Assembly (NCBI GenBank): GCA_964493505.1
Contig: CAZBNP010000005.1
Coordinates: forward strand, 185,195 to 249,194
DNA from: Chryseosolibacter sp964493505
Lineage (GTDB): Bacteria; Bacteroidota; Bacteroidia; Cytophagales; Cyclobacteriaceae
Direction: 5' to 3'
DNA: 64,000 nucleotides
Shown here piece by piece: positions 27,984 through 36,568 of this stretch. The stretch's first letter is position 1. The number at the start of each line of letters is the position of its first letter. The position numbers and the translations under genes were made by a program. The notes under the pieces are model-generated. The model worked only from the letters and a program-made list of their open reading frames with translations, made no database searches and had not been told where the DNA came from.

Positions 27984-28587
27984 ACTTATGGGTTAGGATT
28001 AAACTTAAAACTCTTTACTACAATTCCTACGCTACTCTATAAACCTCCAAAACCACCCGTACTGTTCCCGCGAAAACGCAGCCATAACAGGGGAGGCATT
28101 AGATATCAATAGGTTGAGCGCCGTCAAACCCCGGCTCACGATACTGTGGCCGGGTCGCCGATTACACCTATTCTTTGTTCTTACATATTCCTTACTTCAT
28201 TCTGGAAGCGGACACGTTCTACAGCCCGAGAGGAGGGAGGCCTACGATATAAATCGCGAACATGGCTTACATTTGAAAAGTACGGGATTTCCTTGTTCAA
28301 AAACCTTTCGTTACTAATAGTGGTCTGAATTTTATATAAGTGGTAAAAAAGTATCAATAATAAAATTTGTATGGATTGCGCAATCGTATTCATGCTGTTC
28401 AACTGCAAATATAGTCGACTATAATCGGCCGCCGTCCTGCACCATGCTGCTCTGTGCTGCTCTGTGCTGCCGCTACAAACGACGCCTCCTTTCCCCGACA
28501 AAAGACCGATCCTATAATAAGATTGGTACTTGCTCCCTCCGTTTTCTATTATTATCGAAATGTTTATACGTAAGAACACGTGACTCT
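27984..28587. other. Divergent regulatory region between the sus operon and the hydrolase gene
   Basis: 604 bp without a supported gene. It must contain the promoters of susC1 (leftward) and the hydrolase (rightward). It holds the palindrome 28374-28385, a TACATTTG element at 28268-28275 that matches the Bacteroidota -7 consensus TAnnTTTG on the plus strand, and a short direct repeat (TGCTGCTCTG twice, about 28447-28470). The frame that is open from 28444 into the hydrolase gene lacks a signal peptide at its start and is not taken as coding. Confidence 0.6.
28374..28385. promoter_or_regulatory. Perfect palindrome GATTGCGCAATC, candidate LacI-type operator
   Basis: Twelve bases read identically on both strands and centre on CG-containing TTGCGCAA, a layout common in operators of LacI-family repressors. 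It sits in the gap between susC1 and the hydrolase gene, about 390 bp and 200 bp from their starts. A LacI-family gene lies at 33945 in the same locus. That this protein binds here is inference. Confidence 0.4.
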
Positions 28588-29721
28588 ATGAAAACAACAA
28601 GCCTGGCAGTGATATGCCTTATCACATCAATTGGATCCCCCGTATTTGCGCAGAAATTACCGGAGCAATACCGCGAGAAATTCTCCGAATCATTCCCGAT
28701 CCGAAAAGAGCAACATCTGGAACTGAAAGCCTATGCCGATAAAGTATTGGCAGACGGCATCCAACGTAACCTCGCATCCTTTCAGCCCGACTATTTCAGC
28801 ATTGAAGATTATAAGAATTCACTCTACCCCTATCGGGAACGACTGACGGAATTCTTCGGCACGGTTCCTCCGGGTGCCAAAGAGGGAAAGATCACAAAAT
28901 TCGAAACCGTTGGCGAAGACAAACACTCAACCGTTTACCGCGTTTGGGTGGAAGTAATGGATGGTGTCCACGCCTATGGAATTTACATGGTGCCGAAGAA
29001 ATTGAAGGGCAAAGCTCCGCTCATCATCGCGCAACACGGTGGCGGTGGTGCGCCCGAAGCGATCGTCGACCTCGACACACGGATCAATTACCACTCCTTT
29101 GGACACGAAGCGGTGAAGCGGGGCTACATCGTTTGGGCTCCGGGACTGGCTATGTTGGTTGGCTACGGCGGTGATACGGCGATCCCCGGCGTCAGCCGCG
29201 AGATGATCGACCGAAAATTAAAAATGGCCGGCACCAGTATTATCGGCGTCGAGATCTACAAGATCATTGAAAGTACTAAAGCGCTTATGCGCGACCGCCC
29301 CGAAATCGATCATGAACGCATTGGCATGACAGGCCTTTCCTGGGGAGGTTTTTTCACTATGTACACCGCCGCTTTGTGGCCGACGATCAAGGCTGTCGCA
29401 CCTTCTGCTAACTTCCGCGACACCGAAGCTGTGCTTACCGCAGCCGGGGCGGACGACTCAAAAACATCACCCGATCGTTTTCTGTTTCTGTCCACTGGTC
29501 ACTTCCAGGCTATTGGTCTTATCTGCCCGCGGCCATGTTTCGTGCAGCTGGGAGAAAAAGATACTTTGTTCGATATGGATGGCGCCAAAAAAGAAGCGGT
29601 GCGCGCCGCCTCGTTCTACGAGAAATTAGGTATTGCCGATCGCTTCGAGTTCTCCACCCATCCCGGCGGGCATGTATATGAGATCGAAAGCATTTTCCAG
29701 TTCTTCAAAAAACATTTATAG
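28588..29721 (+). CDS. Secreted alpha/beta hydrolase (dienelactone-hydrolase/acetyl-esterase-like)
   Basis: 377 aa from ATG 28588, which gives a signal peptide ending VFAQ; the open frame further upstream is not signal-like. The alpha/beta-hydrolase core is clear: oxyanion region LIIAQHGGGGAPE, nucleophile elbow GMTGLSWGGFF (Ser near 260), an acid in QLGEKDTLFD, and a terminal His in HPGGHVYE. This fits the abhydrolase_7/acetyl-xylan-esterase-like group that removes ester groups from plant or algal polysaccharides. Thirteen bases later the M14-like gene starts, so the two form a rightward unit. Deacetylation or de-esterification of the glycan before lyase action is a reasonable inference. Confidence 0.82.
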   Translation: MKTTSLAVICLITSIGSPVFAQKLPEQYREKFSESFPIRKEQHLELKAYADKVLADGIQRNLASFQPDYFSIEDYKNSLYPYRERLTEFFGTVPPGAKEGKITKFETVGEDKHSTVYRVWVEVMDGVHAYGIYMVPKKLKGKAPLIIAQHGGGGAPEAIVDLDTRINYHSFGHEAVKRGYIVWAPGLAMLVGYGGDTAIPGVSREMIDRKLKMAGTSIIGVEIYKIIESTKALMRDRPEIDHERIGMTGLSWGGFFTMYTAALWPTIKAVAPSANFRDTEAVLTAAGADDSKTSPDRFLFLSTGHFQAIGLICPRPCFVQLGEKDTLFDMDGAKKEAVRAASFYEKLGIADRFEFSTHPGGHVYEIESIFQFFKKHL

Positions 29722-29734
29722 ACACTATACCATC

Positions 29735-31366
29735 ATGGATGAAAGTACGAACACATCAAGGCGAACCTTTATAAAAAATGCTGTCGGCACCACAGCAGTT
29801 TTATCGCTCCCTGCATTATTAAGTACTCAGGCACACGGATCACAACAGCCAGCAGGCACGCCATTGCCGCGCAAACGCAAAGGGCTCACGCTCGACTTCA
29901 ATTTCGAGAACGGAAATCTAGGCCCTCACCGCATCGACGGAAACGTGATCTCAATAGGACCCATCAGCCGTCACAAGGATACCTGGTTCTCATTCAGGAT
30001 CAAGGGAGCTAAACATCAGAAGGTAACCATGGTGCTCGAATGGACCAACACAAGGCGTGTCACCAGTAACTTTGACGGTCAGGGCAACAATACCGCGATG
30101 ATCACCTATGATGGTCGTGGCTATGAAATTGTCAAAGACGTGAAGTTCGAATTGAAGGACCCCGCGAATGACAGCGGTAACTTTATCCAAACCATCCACC
30201 ACACTTTCAGAGAAGACGAAGCACACATCGTCTACACAGCTCCGTGGTCCAACACCGATCTCGAGGCTTTGGCCAGGAAACTAGAAAAAGACCCGCGGGT
30301 CGAAACCGGCAACATCGGTATTTCAAAATTCAGAAACCTGCCGATAACCTACTTTAAGATCACCGACAAGTCCGTTTCGGATGAAAATAAAAAGAAACTA
30401 TTCCTCATCGCGCGGGAAGACTCTTACGAGACCGGAGGCTCGTGGGGTGTAGACGGCATCATGCGGTTCATCCTTTCCGACGATCCTGTAGCGAAGGAAA
30501 TACTCAAAAAAATGGTATTTGTCGTCTTCCCGATCTTCTCCGTCGATGGCGTAGCGATGGGCGCTACCAACTTCCCGCTCAACGACGACAACACCAATTT
30601 TGTTTACGTCACCAGCCAATGGAACCAGGAGCCGGAGCGCGACTACCATGAGACGCGGTTGATGAAGGACTTCTGGGACAGAATGAAAAGCGAAGGGTTT
30701 CATCCTGACATTGCGTTCAAATTTCACGCTACGTGCTACTGGGCGTGTCACTTCCGACCGGAAGACTGCGCGGAAGAGAATCTGGAAAGTGAAATGAAGC
30801 TGTTGGGTATTCTGCGTGAAAAGCTATCGTGGAGACAGCAGGATCCGCCACTGAGAAATCCTGCGGGATATATGAACGCCAACTTCATCAAAGTGTTTCC
30901 AAACGCGATCACCTACAGCTCGCACAACGACTTCCTCTTTACACGCGGATATCTGAAATCGGATAAGCTGGTCTACAGGCGTCATGAAGATGTGCTGCAG
31001 GACGGCGAACTGATGGCGAGGAGCTTCGGAGAATTCTATGGCATTCCGTCTGACACCGTGGCTCCTTACCTCATGGCCGGTGATGTTGACATCAACAACG
31101 GGAAGAAAGGTACACCCCTTATTTATTCAGTTTACTACTTCGATGTAAACCATCTTCCTCCTGAGAGCGTCGAAGTGATCATCAACAAGAAACCGTTTAA
31201 AATGACGGCGGTGCCTAATGCAGACTACAGCAGGCCGGTGAAATTCACTTTTGAAACAACCCTCAAAGACGCGAAGAATGAGTATAACTTCCGGGCTTCC
31301 AATGGAAAAAAATCCAGGGTCGTTCCGGAAGAGGACTATCTTCTGCCCGGTCCGTTTATCGTGTAG
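29735..31366 (+). CDS. Tat-exported M14 zinc-carboxypeptidase-like protein with altered zinc ligand
   Basis: 543 aa from ATG 29735. A twin-arginine signal (SRRTFIKN, residues 8-15) precedes a beta domain (about 50-170) like the N-terminal domain of cytosolic-carboxypeptidase-type M14 proteins. The catalytic domain starts near 200. The first zinc motif normally HxxE reads D229-S-Y-E232 within AREDSYETGGSW; the third ligand position is H331 in FKFHATC. Downstream DGVAMGA and NDDNTNF replace the usual NPDG and DLNR strings. The fold is therefore M14 but with an Asp in place of the first His. Its substrate is unknown; in this locus it could hydrolyse an amide or ester on a glycan rather than a peptide. 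A terminator follows at 31405-31434. Confidence 0.75.
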   Translation: MDESTNTSRRTFIKNAVGTTAVLSLPALLSTQAHGSQQPAGTPLPRKRKGLTLDFNFENGNLGPHRIDGNVISIGPISRHKDTWFSFRIKGAKHQKVTMVLEWTNTRRVTSNFDGQGNNTAMITYDGRGYEIVKDVKFELKDPANDSGNFIQTIHHTFREDEAHIVYTAPWSNTDLEALARKLEKDPRVETGNIGISKFRNLPITYFKITDKSVSDENKKKLFLIAREDSYETGGSWGVDGIMRFILSDDPVAKEILKKMVFVVFPIFSVDGVAMGATNFPLNDDNTNFVYVTSQWNQEPERDYHETRLMKDFWDRMKSEGFHPDIAFKFHATCYWACHFRPEDCAEENLESEMKLLGILREKLSWRQQDPPLRNPAGYMNANFIKVFPNAITYSSHNDFLFTRGYLKSDKLVYRRHEDVLQDGELMARSFGEFYGIPSDTVAPYLMAGDVDINNGKKGTPLIYSVYYFDVNHLPPESVEVIINKKPFKMTAVPNADYSRPVKFTFETTLKDAKNEYNFRASNGKKSRVVPEEDYLLPGPFIV

Positions 31367-31404
31367 CAGCGCGATTCCGCAGAAAATCCGTATGAACCGG
31401 ACAC

Positions 31405-31434
31405 CAAAAAAGGGGGCAGATGCCCTCTTTTTTA
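31405..31434. terminator. Rho-independent terminator
   Basis: An 8-bp stem (AGGGGGCA, about 31411-31418; TGCCCTCT, about 31421-31428, one G-T pair) lies between an A-run and a T-run. It ends the rightward hydrolase/M14 unit and, with the A-run on its left, may also serve the leftward gene whose stop codon is at its edge. Confidence 0.8.
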
Positions 31435-33684
31435 GTTCGAAAGCAATTGATAAGGTCCGGTTCCCTGAAGGATCGTGACCTCCACGGTTTGTCCCGGCTT
31501 CTCCGGTGCGAGCGTAAACTCGCAGCTGAAGGGAACTTTCTCTCCACCAAATTCAACAGGCAGAACAGTGTCGGGACCTGTGATCACAAAACGGGTTTCT
31601 TTCTTCAGTTTTACTTTAAATGGTTTGCCGACTTTTGCTCTCGCCTTCACGTCGCCACTCACTTTTAGTGATGCGCCGTCGGGGAGAAGCTTCGGCCATC
31701 CCGTGAGTGTATGCGCCGTTGCCTTCACCACGTCACTACTCTTTATAGCTACCGGCACCCCTATGGTCACCGGATACTCGCCAACCTCCATGCGGTAGTC
31801 GCTGGTCTGCGTGCCGTCAGGGTGAAATGTCATGGCACTCGTTCGCTGCAACACACCGTCTTTCGAATAATTGAACGTACTCCACAACGGAAATTGTCGC
31901 GGGAAAAGGTAGCCCGGGTCGTTAGGAACTGGCTTGGGATCACGATCGTCCAGAAGAATACTGCGATGCGCCCCCAGCGTATATCCGCGAACCGTAGAAC
32001 TGCTGGCAAAGAAATTGTTCCTGGGGTTCTCAAGATCCGACCAGACATTCTTACTGACGTTATAACCCCACTGTGCAATGACCGGCAGTCCGTACTGTAC
32101 ACCAACCTGATAAGTTGCATCGGGCAATATGATTCTGACGGACGACCTCCCCTGATGTCTCTCAGAAATCATCGGAAGAATACCGGTTCCCTCTTTATCC
32201 ATAGCAGCGTCAAAGACTGCCTGGTACTTCCTGAGGATCTGGACCAGCAACGGATCGCCTGTCTGGCGCACGCCAACAATCAGCCAGTCCATGTGCGTGC
32301 GTGTATAGCCCGCATCGTAATGAATACCTTTTCCCTTGTATCGGTCGCCTTCACCGAGCACAGGAAATCCGCCCGAGAATTCTCCTTGCGCATCGGCTAT
32401 TTCCCGCATTATAGGACCGAAGTTTTCCAGCACCTGCTCCTTCTTACGGGGGTCCGTGAGGACATCGGCAATCATTCGCATAGCGATGGCGTACCCCAGC
32501 ACCCGGTTAGCACCGCCGACAAGGGTGTTCGTGCCGATGATGTCATCCCGGTAGGCTGACGGCAGCGCAGCCGTGCGGGCCATCGCCCCGCGATAGAACA
32601 TCCGCTGATAGAAGTCACGACGAGTCATCCGTTCGGGACCCACTGTCACACTCTCCTTCAGGGCGACGTGACCAATACTATCGAGATGCTTGTAAGCCTG
32701 AAGCAATCCGTACAACGTAAATCCAAAAGTATATTCTCCACTGGCTATTGTATTCGCGCCACGTCGTGTTTCAATAAAAGAACCGTCCCAACACTGGGTA
32801 CGCACCGCGTAATCGAGCGACTGAATGGCAGCCTCCTCACCTTTCTTACCTCCATACGAGGCAACGATGCCGCTCACTTCCTGATACCGGTGTTGAAGCG
32901 TCAGATCGAAGTGGTCACTGGCTACCCATTTTTCAGAATCCTGGTCAAACATCAGTGATCTCCGGCTGGGGTCGAATGAACCCAGGTGATAGTCAACAAA
33001 GCGAAGGTCGCTCAAAGTCATCTTTGCCGGCTGCGCCTGCTGGGAGGCGCCGCGCTTTGGCGCGCGTTGTTGTGATGCAAATGTGATTTCCAGTTTCTCC
33101 ACGGACCGCAGCACCGGAAGAATATCCTCCTCTTTGGCGAAGTTCAGCATTGACCAGTCGAAGTAGAGCTCGTGTTTTTTTTCTCCCCACGCGCTTAACA
33201 CCGGTAGTATCGGGAGTATCTGCGTTTGCTCACCGTTTGTGCCGGTCAGGCGCAGACCCATCCGCACTTCCGGTGAAGTACCATCGGCCGTTTCTACCGT
33301 CAGCGCAATACCGGTGGTGTTGGCAAACGCATCCACCGCATTCATCAATGCAATGGAAATTACTTCCGAAGGTTCCCGGCCGTATGTACGCGGAGCGGCG
33401 TCAACTTCAACACCCAGTATGTTTCCGTTTCTCTCAAGCGCGATCTCTCCCAACGCCGACATCTTTTCGGGAAGGGGAATCAATATTTCATTGGCGGCAA
33501 GGACTTTTTGCATTTCCATCGCATGCTGCGCCGTCAGCGACAGATATTGCCTCTTGAGCTGTTGTACTTTCTCCCAATCGACATCGTACACCTGGAAGAC
33601 GACAAAGGCCATAGCGGGTACCGAAAGCAACAGGACAACGAAAGTCCTGAAAAAAGAATAAGGTGATGCGTTCCTGAATTTCAT
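31432..33684 (-). CDS. Secreted/membrane-anchored toroid plus beta-sandwich protein, lyase-like architecture
   Basis: 750 aa. One hydrophobic segment at about 13-30 is a signal peptide or anchor. Residues 35-235 are beta-rich with a basic linker (QQRAPKRGASQQ). A helical domain at about 260-520 includes CWDGSFIETRRGAN, GEYTFGFTLYGLLQAYKHL and GKGIHYDAGYTRTHMDW; beta strands follow to the end. Toroid followed by beta-sandwich with 'DGSF' and 'YDAGYT' motifs is reminiscent of PL8-type or related lyases, but no assignment is certain. It is divergent from the LacI gene, with 260 bp between them. Probably another glycan-active enzyme of the locus. Confidence 0.65.
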   Translation of the reverse strand: MKFRNASPYSFFRTFVVLLLSVPAMAFVVFQVYDVDWEKVQQLKRQYLSLTAQHAMEMQKVLAANEILIPLPEKMSALGEIALERNGNILGVEVDAAPRTYGREPSEVISIALMNAVDAFANTTGIALTVETADGTSPEVRMGLRLTGTNGEQTQILPILPVLSAWGEKKHELYFDWSMLNFAKEEDILPVLRSVEKLEITFASQQRAPKRGASQQAQPAKMTLSDLRFVDYHLGSFDPSRRSLMFDQDSEKWVASDHFDLTLQHRYQEVSGIVASYGGKKGEEAAIQSLDYAVRTQCWDGSFIETRRGANTIASGEYTFGFTLYGLLQAYKHLDSIGHVALKESVTVGPERMTRRDFYQRMFYRGAMARTAALPSAYRDDIIGTNTLVGGANRVLGYAIAMRMIADVLTDPRKKEQVLENFGPIMREIADAQGEFSGGFPVLGEGDRYKGKGIHYDAGYTRTHMDWLIVGVRQTGDPLLVQILRKYQAVFDAAMDKEGTGILPMISERHQGRSSVRIILPDATYQVGVQYGLPVIAQWGYNVSKNVWSDLENPRNNFFASSSTVRGYTLGAHRSILLDDRDPKPVPNDPGYLFPRQFPLWSTFNYSKDGVLQRTSAMTFHPDGTQTSDYRMEVGEYPVTIGVPVAIKSSDVVKATAHTLTGWPKLLPDGASLKVSGDVKARAKVGKPFKVKLKKETRFVITGPDTVLPVEFGGEKVPFSCEFTLAPEKPGQTVEVTILQGTGPYQLLSN

Positions 33685-33693
33685 TCTAAAATT

Positions 33694-33732
33694 AATCGGT
33701 TTCGATTTTATACCAGTCAGAGCACCTGACTG
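33694..33732. promoter_or_regulatory. Pair of inverted repeats upstream of the 750-aa gene
   Basis: Two small inverted repeats lie just upstream of the leftward gene: AATCG-gttt-CGATT at 33694-33707 and CAGTCAG-agcac-CTGACTG at 33714-33732. A palindrome CAGCATGCTG follows at 33767-33776. All are in the divergent region before the LacI gene, where operators are expected. Binding is untested. Confidence 0.35.
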
Positions 33733-33944
33733 CGGCGGGAGGTGCGCCTAATCCTTCTCCCTGCATCAGCATGCTGCCGCGAAAATTAGAAACTTTTGCC
33801 GCGGGATTGCGGTTTGAACGTACTTTTATGACCTATGGCCAAAAAGGATTAACACCGGTATTGACCCAGTGCGTTCGGCGGGTAAAAGAGTTTTTTTTGG
33901 GTCCAGTCTGGTTTTTGTAGTTTAGCGGAAAACCCAACTTGTCA

Positions 33945-35015
33945 ATGAATGGAAACAACAATCATCCCAACGCCATCGGCGTTAAGGAGATCGCCCGGAT
34001 AGCCAAAGTATCCCTGGCTACAGTAGACCGCGTACTCCACAACCGGACGGGTGTTTCGGAAGCAACCCGCGCAAGGATTCAGCAGATCATCGAGCAACTC
34101 GATTACAAACCGAACATCATGGCCAGGCGACTGGCGTCCGGGAAAGTGTTCCGGTTTGCCGCGCTGATACCCGAGGTCTCTGAAGAAACAGGCTATTGGG
34201 CGGCACCGCTCAATGGCATCAATCGCGCGGAGGCAGAACTCAGTCAGTATGGTATCACGATCGAACGCCACCTGTTTGACCTGAACGACCGAAAATCATT
34301 CATCGCTAAAGCAAACCTGATACTCGAACAACAGATCGATGGCATTGTTATCGGGCCGTCCTTTGTCGAAGAGTCCACTCATTTCACCAACAAGTGTAAA
34401 GAGCGGAATATCCCCTACGTCTTCATTGATTCCGACATCCCGGCGCAGGCGAGTCTAAGCTACATCGGGCCGGAGTTATTCAAAAGCGGATACCTGGCCG
34501 GCAGCCTGATCGGAATGCTAACGAACGGGCACGGTAAGGTGCTCATTGTAAATATTGCGAAGGAAGTTGATAACCGTCATCAGATCGTCAGAAAGGGCGA
34601 AGGTTTCAAGCGCTATTTCAAAGACAACGGAAGCGGCGCTGACATCATTGAAGCGAACATACACCAGACCGACTATGCCGCCATTGAGAACAGGCTGGCA
34701 GAAACATTCGCCGCCAACCCGGAGATCAACGCCGTGTTTGTTACCAACTCACGGGTTTTCTCCGTAGCAGGTTTTCTGGCGAAGAAAGAACGCAAAGACG
34801 TCGTGCTTATCGGCTACGACTACATCGAAGAGAATATACACTTCCTGAAGAATGGATTTATCAATTTTCTGATATGCCAGAAACCTGAACAACAGGGATA
34901 CCGCGGCGTGATGGCTCTATACCGTCACCTTGTATTGAAGATACCTGTCGCCGATATCGACTATATGCCGATTGATATCATCACAAACGTGAACTACGAA
35001 TTCTACGAAAACTAA
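33945..35015 (+). CDS. LacI-family transcriptional regulator
   Basis: 356 aa from ATG 33945 (a TTG two codons upstream is in frame but less likely). The N-terminal helix-turn-helix is textbook: VKEIARIAKVSLATVDRVLH, then a hinge helix MARRLASGK near residue 62. The rest is a periplasmic-binding-protein-like sensor domain (type 1) with IDGIVIGPSF and YIGPELFKSGYLAG. Family members repress catabolic genes and release DNA upon binding a sugar or sugar derivative. It lies between the 750-aa protein and the MFS transporter and is the obvious local regulator of the locus. It ends 24 bp before the convergent transporter gene. Confidence 0.93.
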   Translation: MNGNNNHPNAIGVKEIARIAKVSLATVDRVLHNRTGVSEATRARIQQIIEQLDYKPNIMARRLASGKVFRFAALIPEVSEETGYWAAPLNGINRAEAELSQYGITIERHLFDLNDRKSFIAKANLILEQQIDGIVIGPSFVEESTHFTNKCKERNIPYVFIDSDIPAQASLSYIGPELFKSGYLAGSLIGMLTNGHGKVLIVNIAKEVDNRHQIVRKGEGFKRYFKDNGSGADIIEANIHQTDYAAIENRLAETFAANPEINAVFVTNSRVFSVAGFLAKKERKDVVLIGYDYIEENIHFLKNGFINFLICQKPEQQGYRGVMALYRHLVLKIPVADIDYMPIDIITNVNYEFYEN

Positions 35016-35039
35016 CCCTTATACAGCGCCCCGTCTGTG

Positions 35040-36314
35040 TCATTCCGGTTCATTGTAATTCAGATCCTTATGAAAGGTCTCATTCAACGACCACAACGCC
35101 CATAGAGCAATCGCGGTGGTAAAAGCCGCGAGAATGAGCGCGCTGTTAATGATGCCTAAACCACCGTCTGACCGTAGAAAGAGAAACAGTGTTGTGATCG
35201 GGATTACCGCACCGCGAACAAAGTTAGGCACCGTGGTTGCAACTGTGGCACGCAGATTTGTACCAAACATTTCCGCAGCCACCGTGATAAAGAGCGTCCA
35301 GTATCCGTTGCTAAAGCCAAGAAAAACGCACATCAGGTAGAAAACGTAAACGCTGGTGGACGGCAGCAGGAGATATATAACACTGAAAACAAATGACATG
35401 ATAATGAAAAGGCCCATTATCTTCTTCCTGCTTTGGGTGTACTGACTCAGCAATCCGCTGGCAACATTTCCAAACGCCTGGCTACCAAAGGAGAGTATCA
35501 CCGCGATACCCGCCTGCACCGGCGCATCCAGCCCCATGGCCACACCCAGCTCCGGCGAAAATGTGATGAGGATCCCCACAACAAACCAGATCGGCAACCC
35601 GACAATTATGCATTTAATATACCGGAAGAAACGTTCGCGGTTGTTGAACAGCATCATGATATTGCCGCGCTGAACATTGGCTTCCGTCTTCGCCTTGAGG
35701 AATATACCAGACTCGAATACGCGTACACGCATGACCAGCAAAAGCAATCCCAATCCGCCACCGATAAAATATGAAGCGCGCCACGCGAAAAGATCGGCTA
35801 CGAAATAAGCGAGTACGGCACCAAAGACACCCAGTGTGGCAACGAGAGTAGCCCCGTAGCCGCGCATACGTCGGGGAAGGATCTCACTTACCAGTGTGAT
35901 CCCCGCTCCGAGTTCACCGGCGAGGCCAACCCCCGCGATAAAGCGAAGAACAGCATACTGGGGAACGGACTGAACAAGACCGTTCGCGATATTGGCGAGT
36001 GAATAGATCAATATCGAACCAAACAATACCGAGAGCCTACCTCGCTTGTCACCCAGAATTCCCCAAAAAATCCCGCCGATCAATAGTCCCGCCATCTGCA
36101 TGTTCAGCAACAACACACCGTCTTCGAGTAGCTTGTCACCGGTCAGTCCGAGGTCGGTAAGACTGGGTACCCGCACAATGCTGAACAGGAACAAATCGTA
36201 CATATCTACCAGATATCCAAGCGCGGCCACGATGACGGGCAGTCTTAAGAGTTCTCGTGTTACAGATATATTCTTTTCTTCATCAGACTTCAGGGCGTCG
36301 GCAGGCTGTTTCAT
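35040..36314 (-). CDS. MFS sugar-acid/metabolite:proton symporter family transporter
   Basis: 424 aa with about 12 hydrophobic segments. The loop 2-3 signature appears as GILGDKRGRLSVLFGS and the half-way region carries RFIAGVGLAGELGAGITLVSEILPRRMRGYG, matching the sugar-porter/metabolite:H+ symporter branch. It likely carries the monomer or disaccharide released by the periplasmic enzymes into the cytoplasm. A cluster of short repeats just upstream (36328-36383) may control it. Confidence 0.88.
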   Translation of the reverse strand: MKQPADALKSDEEKNISVTRELLRLPVIVAALGYLVDMYDLFLFSIVRVPSLTDLGLTGDKLLEDGVLLLNMQMAGLLIGGIFWGILGDKRGRLSVLFGSILIYSLANIANGLVQSVPQYAVLRFIAGVGLAGELGAGITLVSEILPRRMRGYGATLVATLGVFGAVLAYFVADLFAWRASYFIGGGLGLLLLVMRVRVFESGIFLKAKTEANVQRGNIMMLFNNRERFFRYIKCIIVGLPIWFVVGILITFSPELGVAMGLDAPVQAGIAVILSFGSQAFGNVASGLLSQYTQSRKKIMGLFIIMSFVFSVIYLLLPSTSVYVFYLMCVFLGFSNGYWTLFITVAAEMFGTNLRATVATTVPNFVRGAVIPITTLFLFLRSDGGLGIINSALILAAFTTAIALWALWSLNETFHKDLNYNEPE

Positions 36315-36327
36315 GAGCAGTTTTTAC

Positions 36328-36383
36328 AATTTATTCCGGCAATATAGTATATCCGGGCAATTGGCCTGAAAATTTATTCCGGC
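36328..36383. repeat. 13-bp direct repeat upstream of the MFS gene
   Basis: AATTTATTCCGGC occurs at 36328-36340 and again at 36371-36383, a 43-bp period; a related TATCCGGGCAAT sits between them. The position immediately before the MFS start suggests regulator binding sites or a promoter duplication. Confidence 0.6.
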
Positions 36384-36401
36384 TTTTCTTTAAACGGCAA
36401 A

Positions 36402-36497
36402 ATGCGAAAGAACCTTCTTTTCATCGCCTTGTGTTTTTCGACATCCAAATCCCTGCGTACGGCCATCCCGCCCTCTTATCAGCCGCATACAAATTAA
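36402..36497 (+). CDS. Possible 31-codon small ORF, signal-peptide-like
   Basis: An ATG at 36402 opens a 31-codon frame ending TAA at 36495-36497. It starts MRKNLLFIALCF, a basic then hydrophobic segment like a signal peptide, but has no mature domain. It may be a leader peptide, a remnant of a broken secreted protein gene, or chance. It precedes the 927-aa cytochrome protein gene on the same strand by 71 bp. Confidence 0.2.
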   Translation: MRKNLLFIALCFSTSKSLRTAIPPSYQPHTN

Positions 36498-36568
36498 GAG
36501 TGGGATAAATACTGTACCGACACCCGGTGCGCAAACGATTTATTCGTTCATTTTTTCTAATTTCGGGA

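Noticed and set aside
31711..32559. Rightward 282-aa frame within the 750-aa gene
   Set aside because: Antisense to a protein with a signal peptide and regular domain structure; no motif supports the overlap frame.
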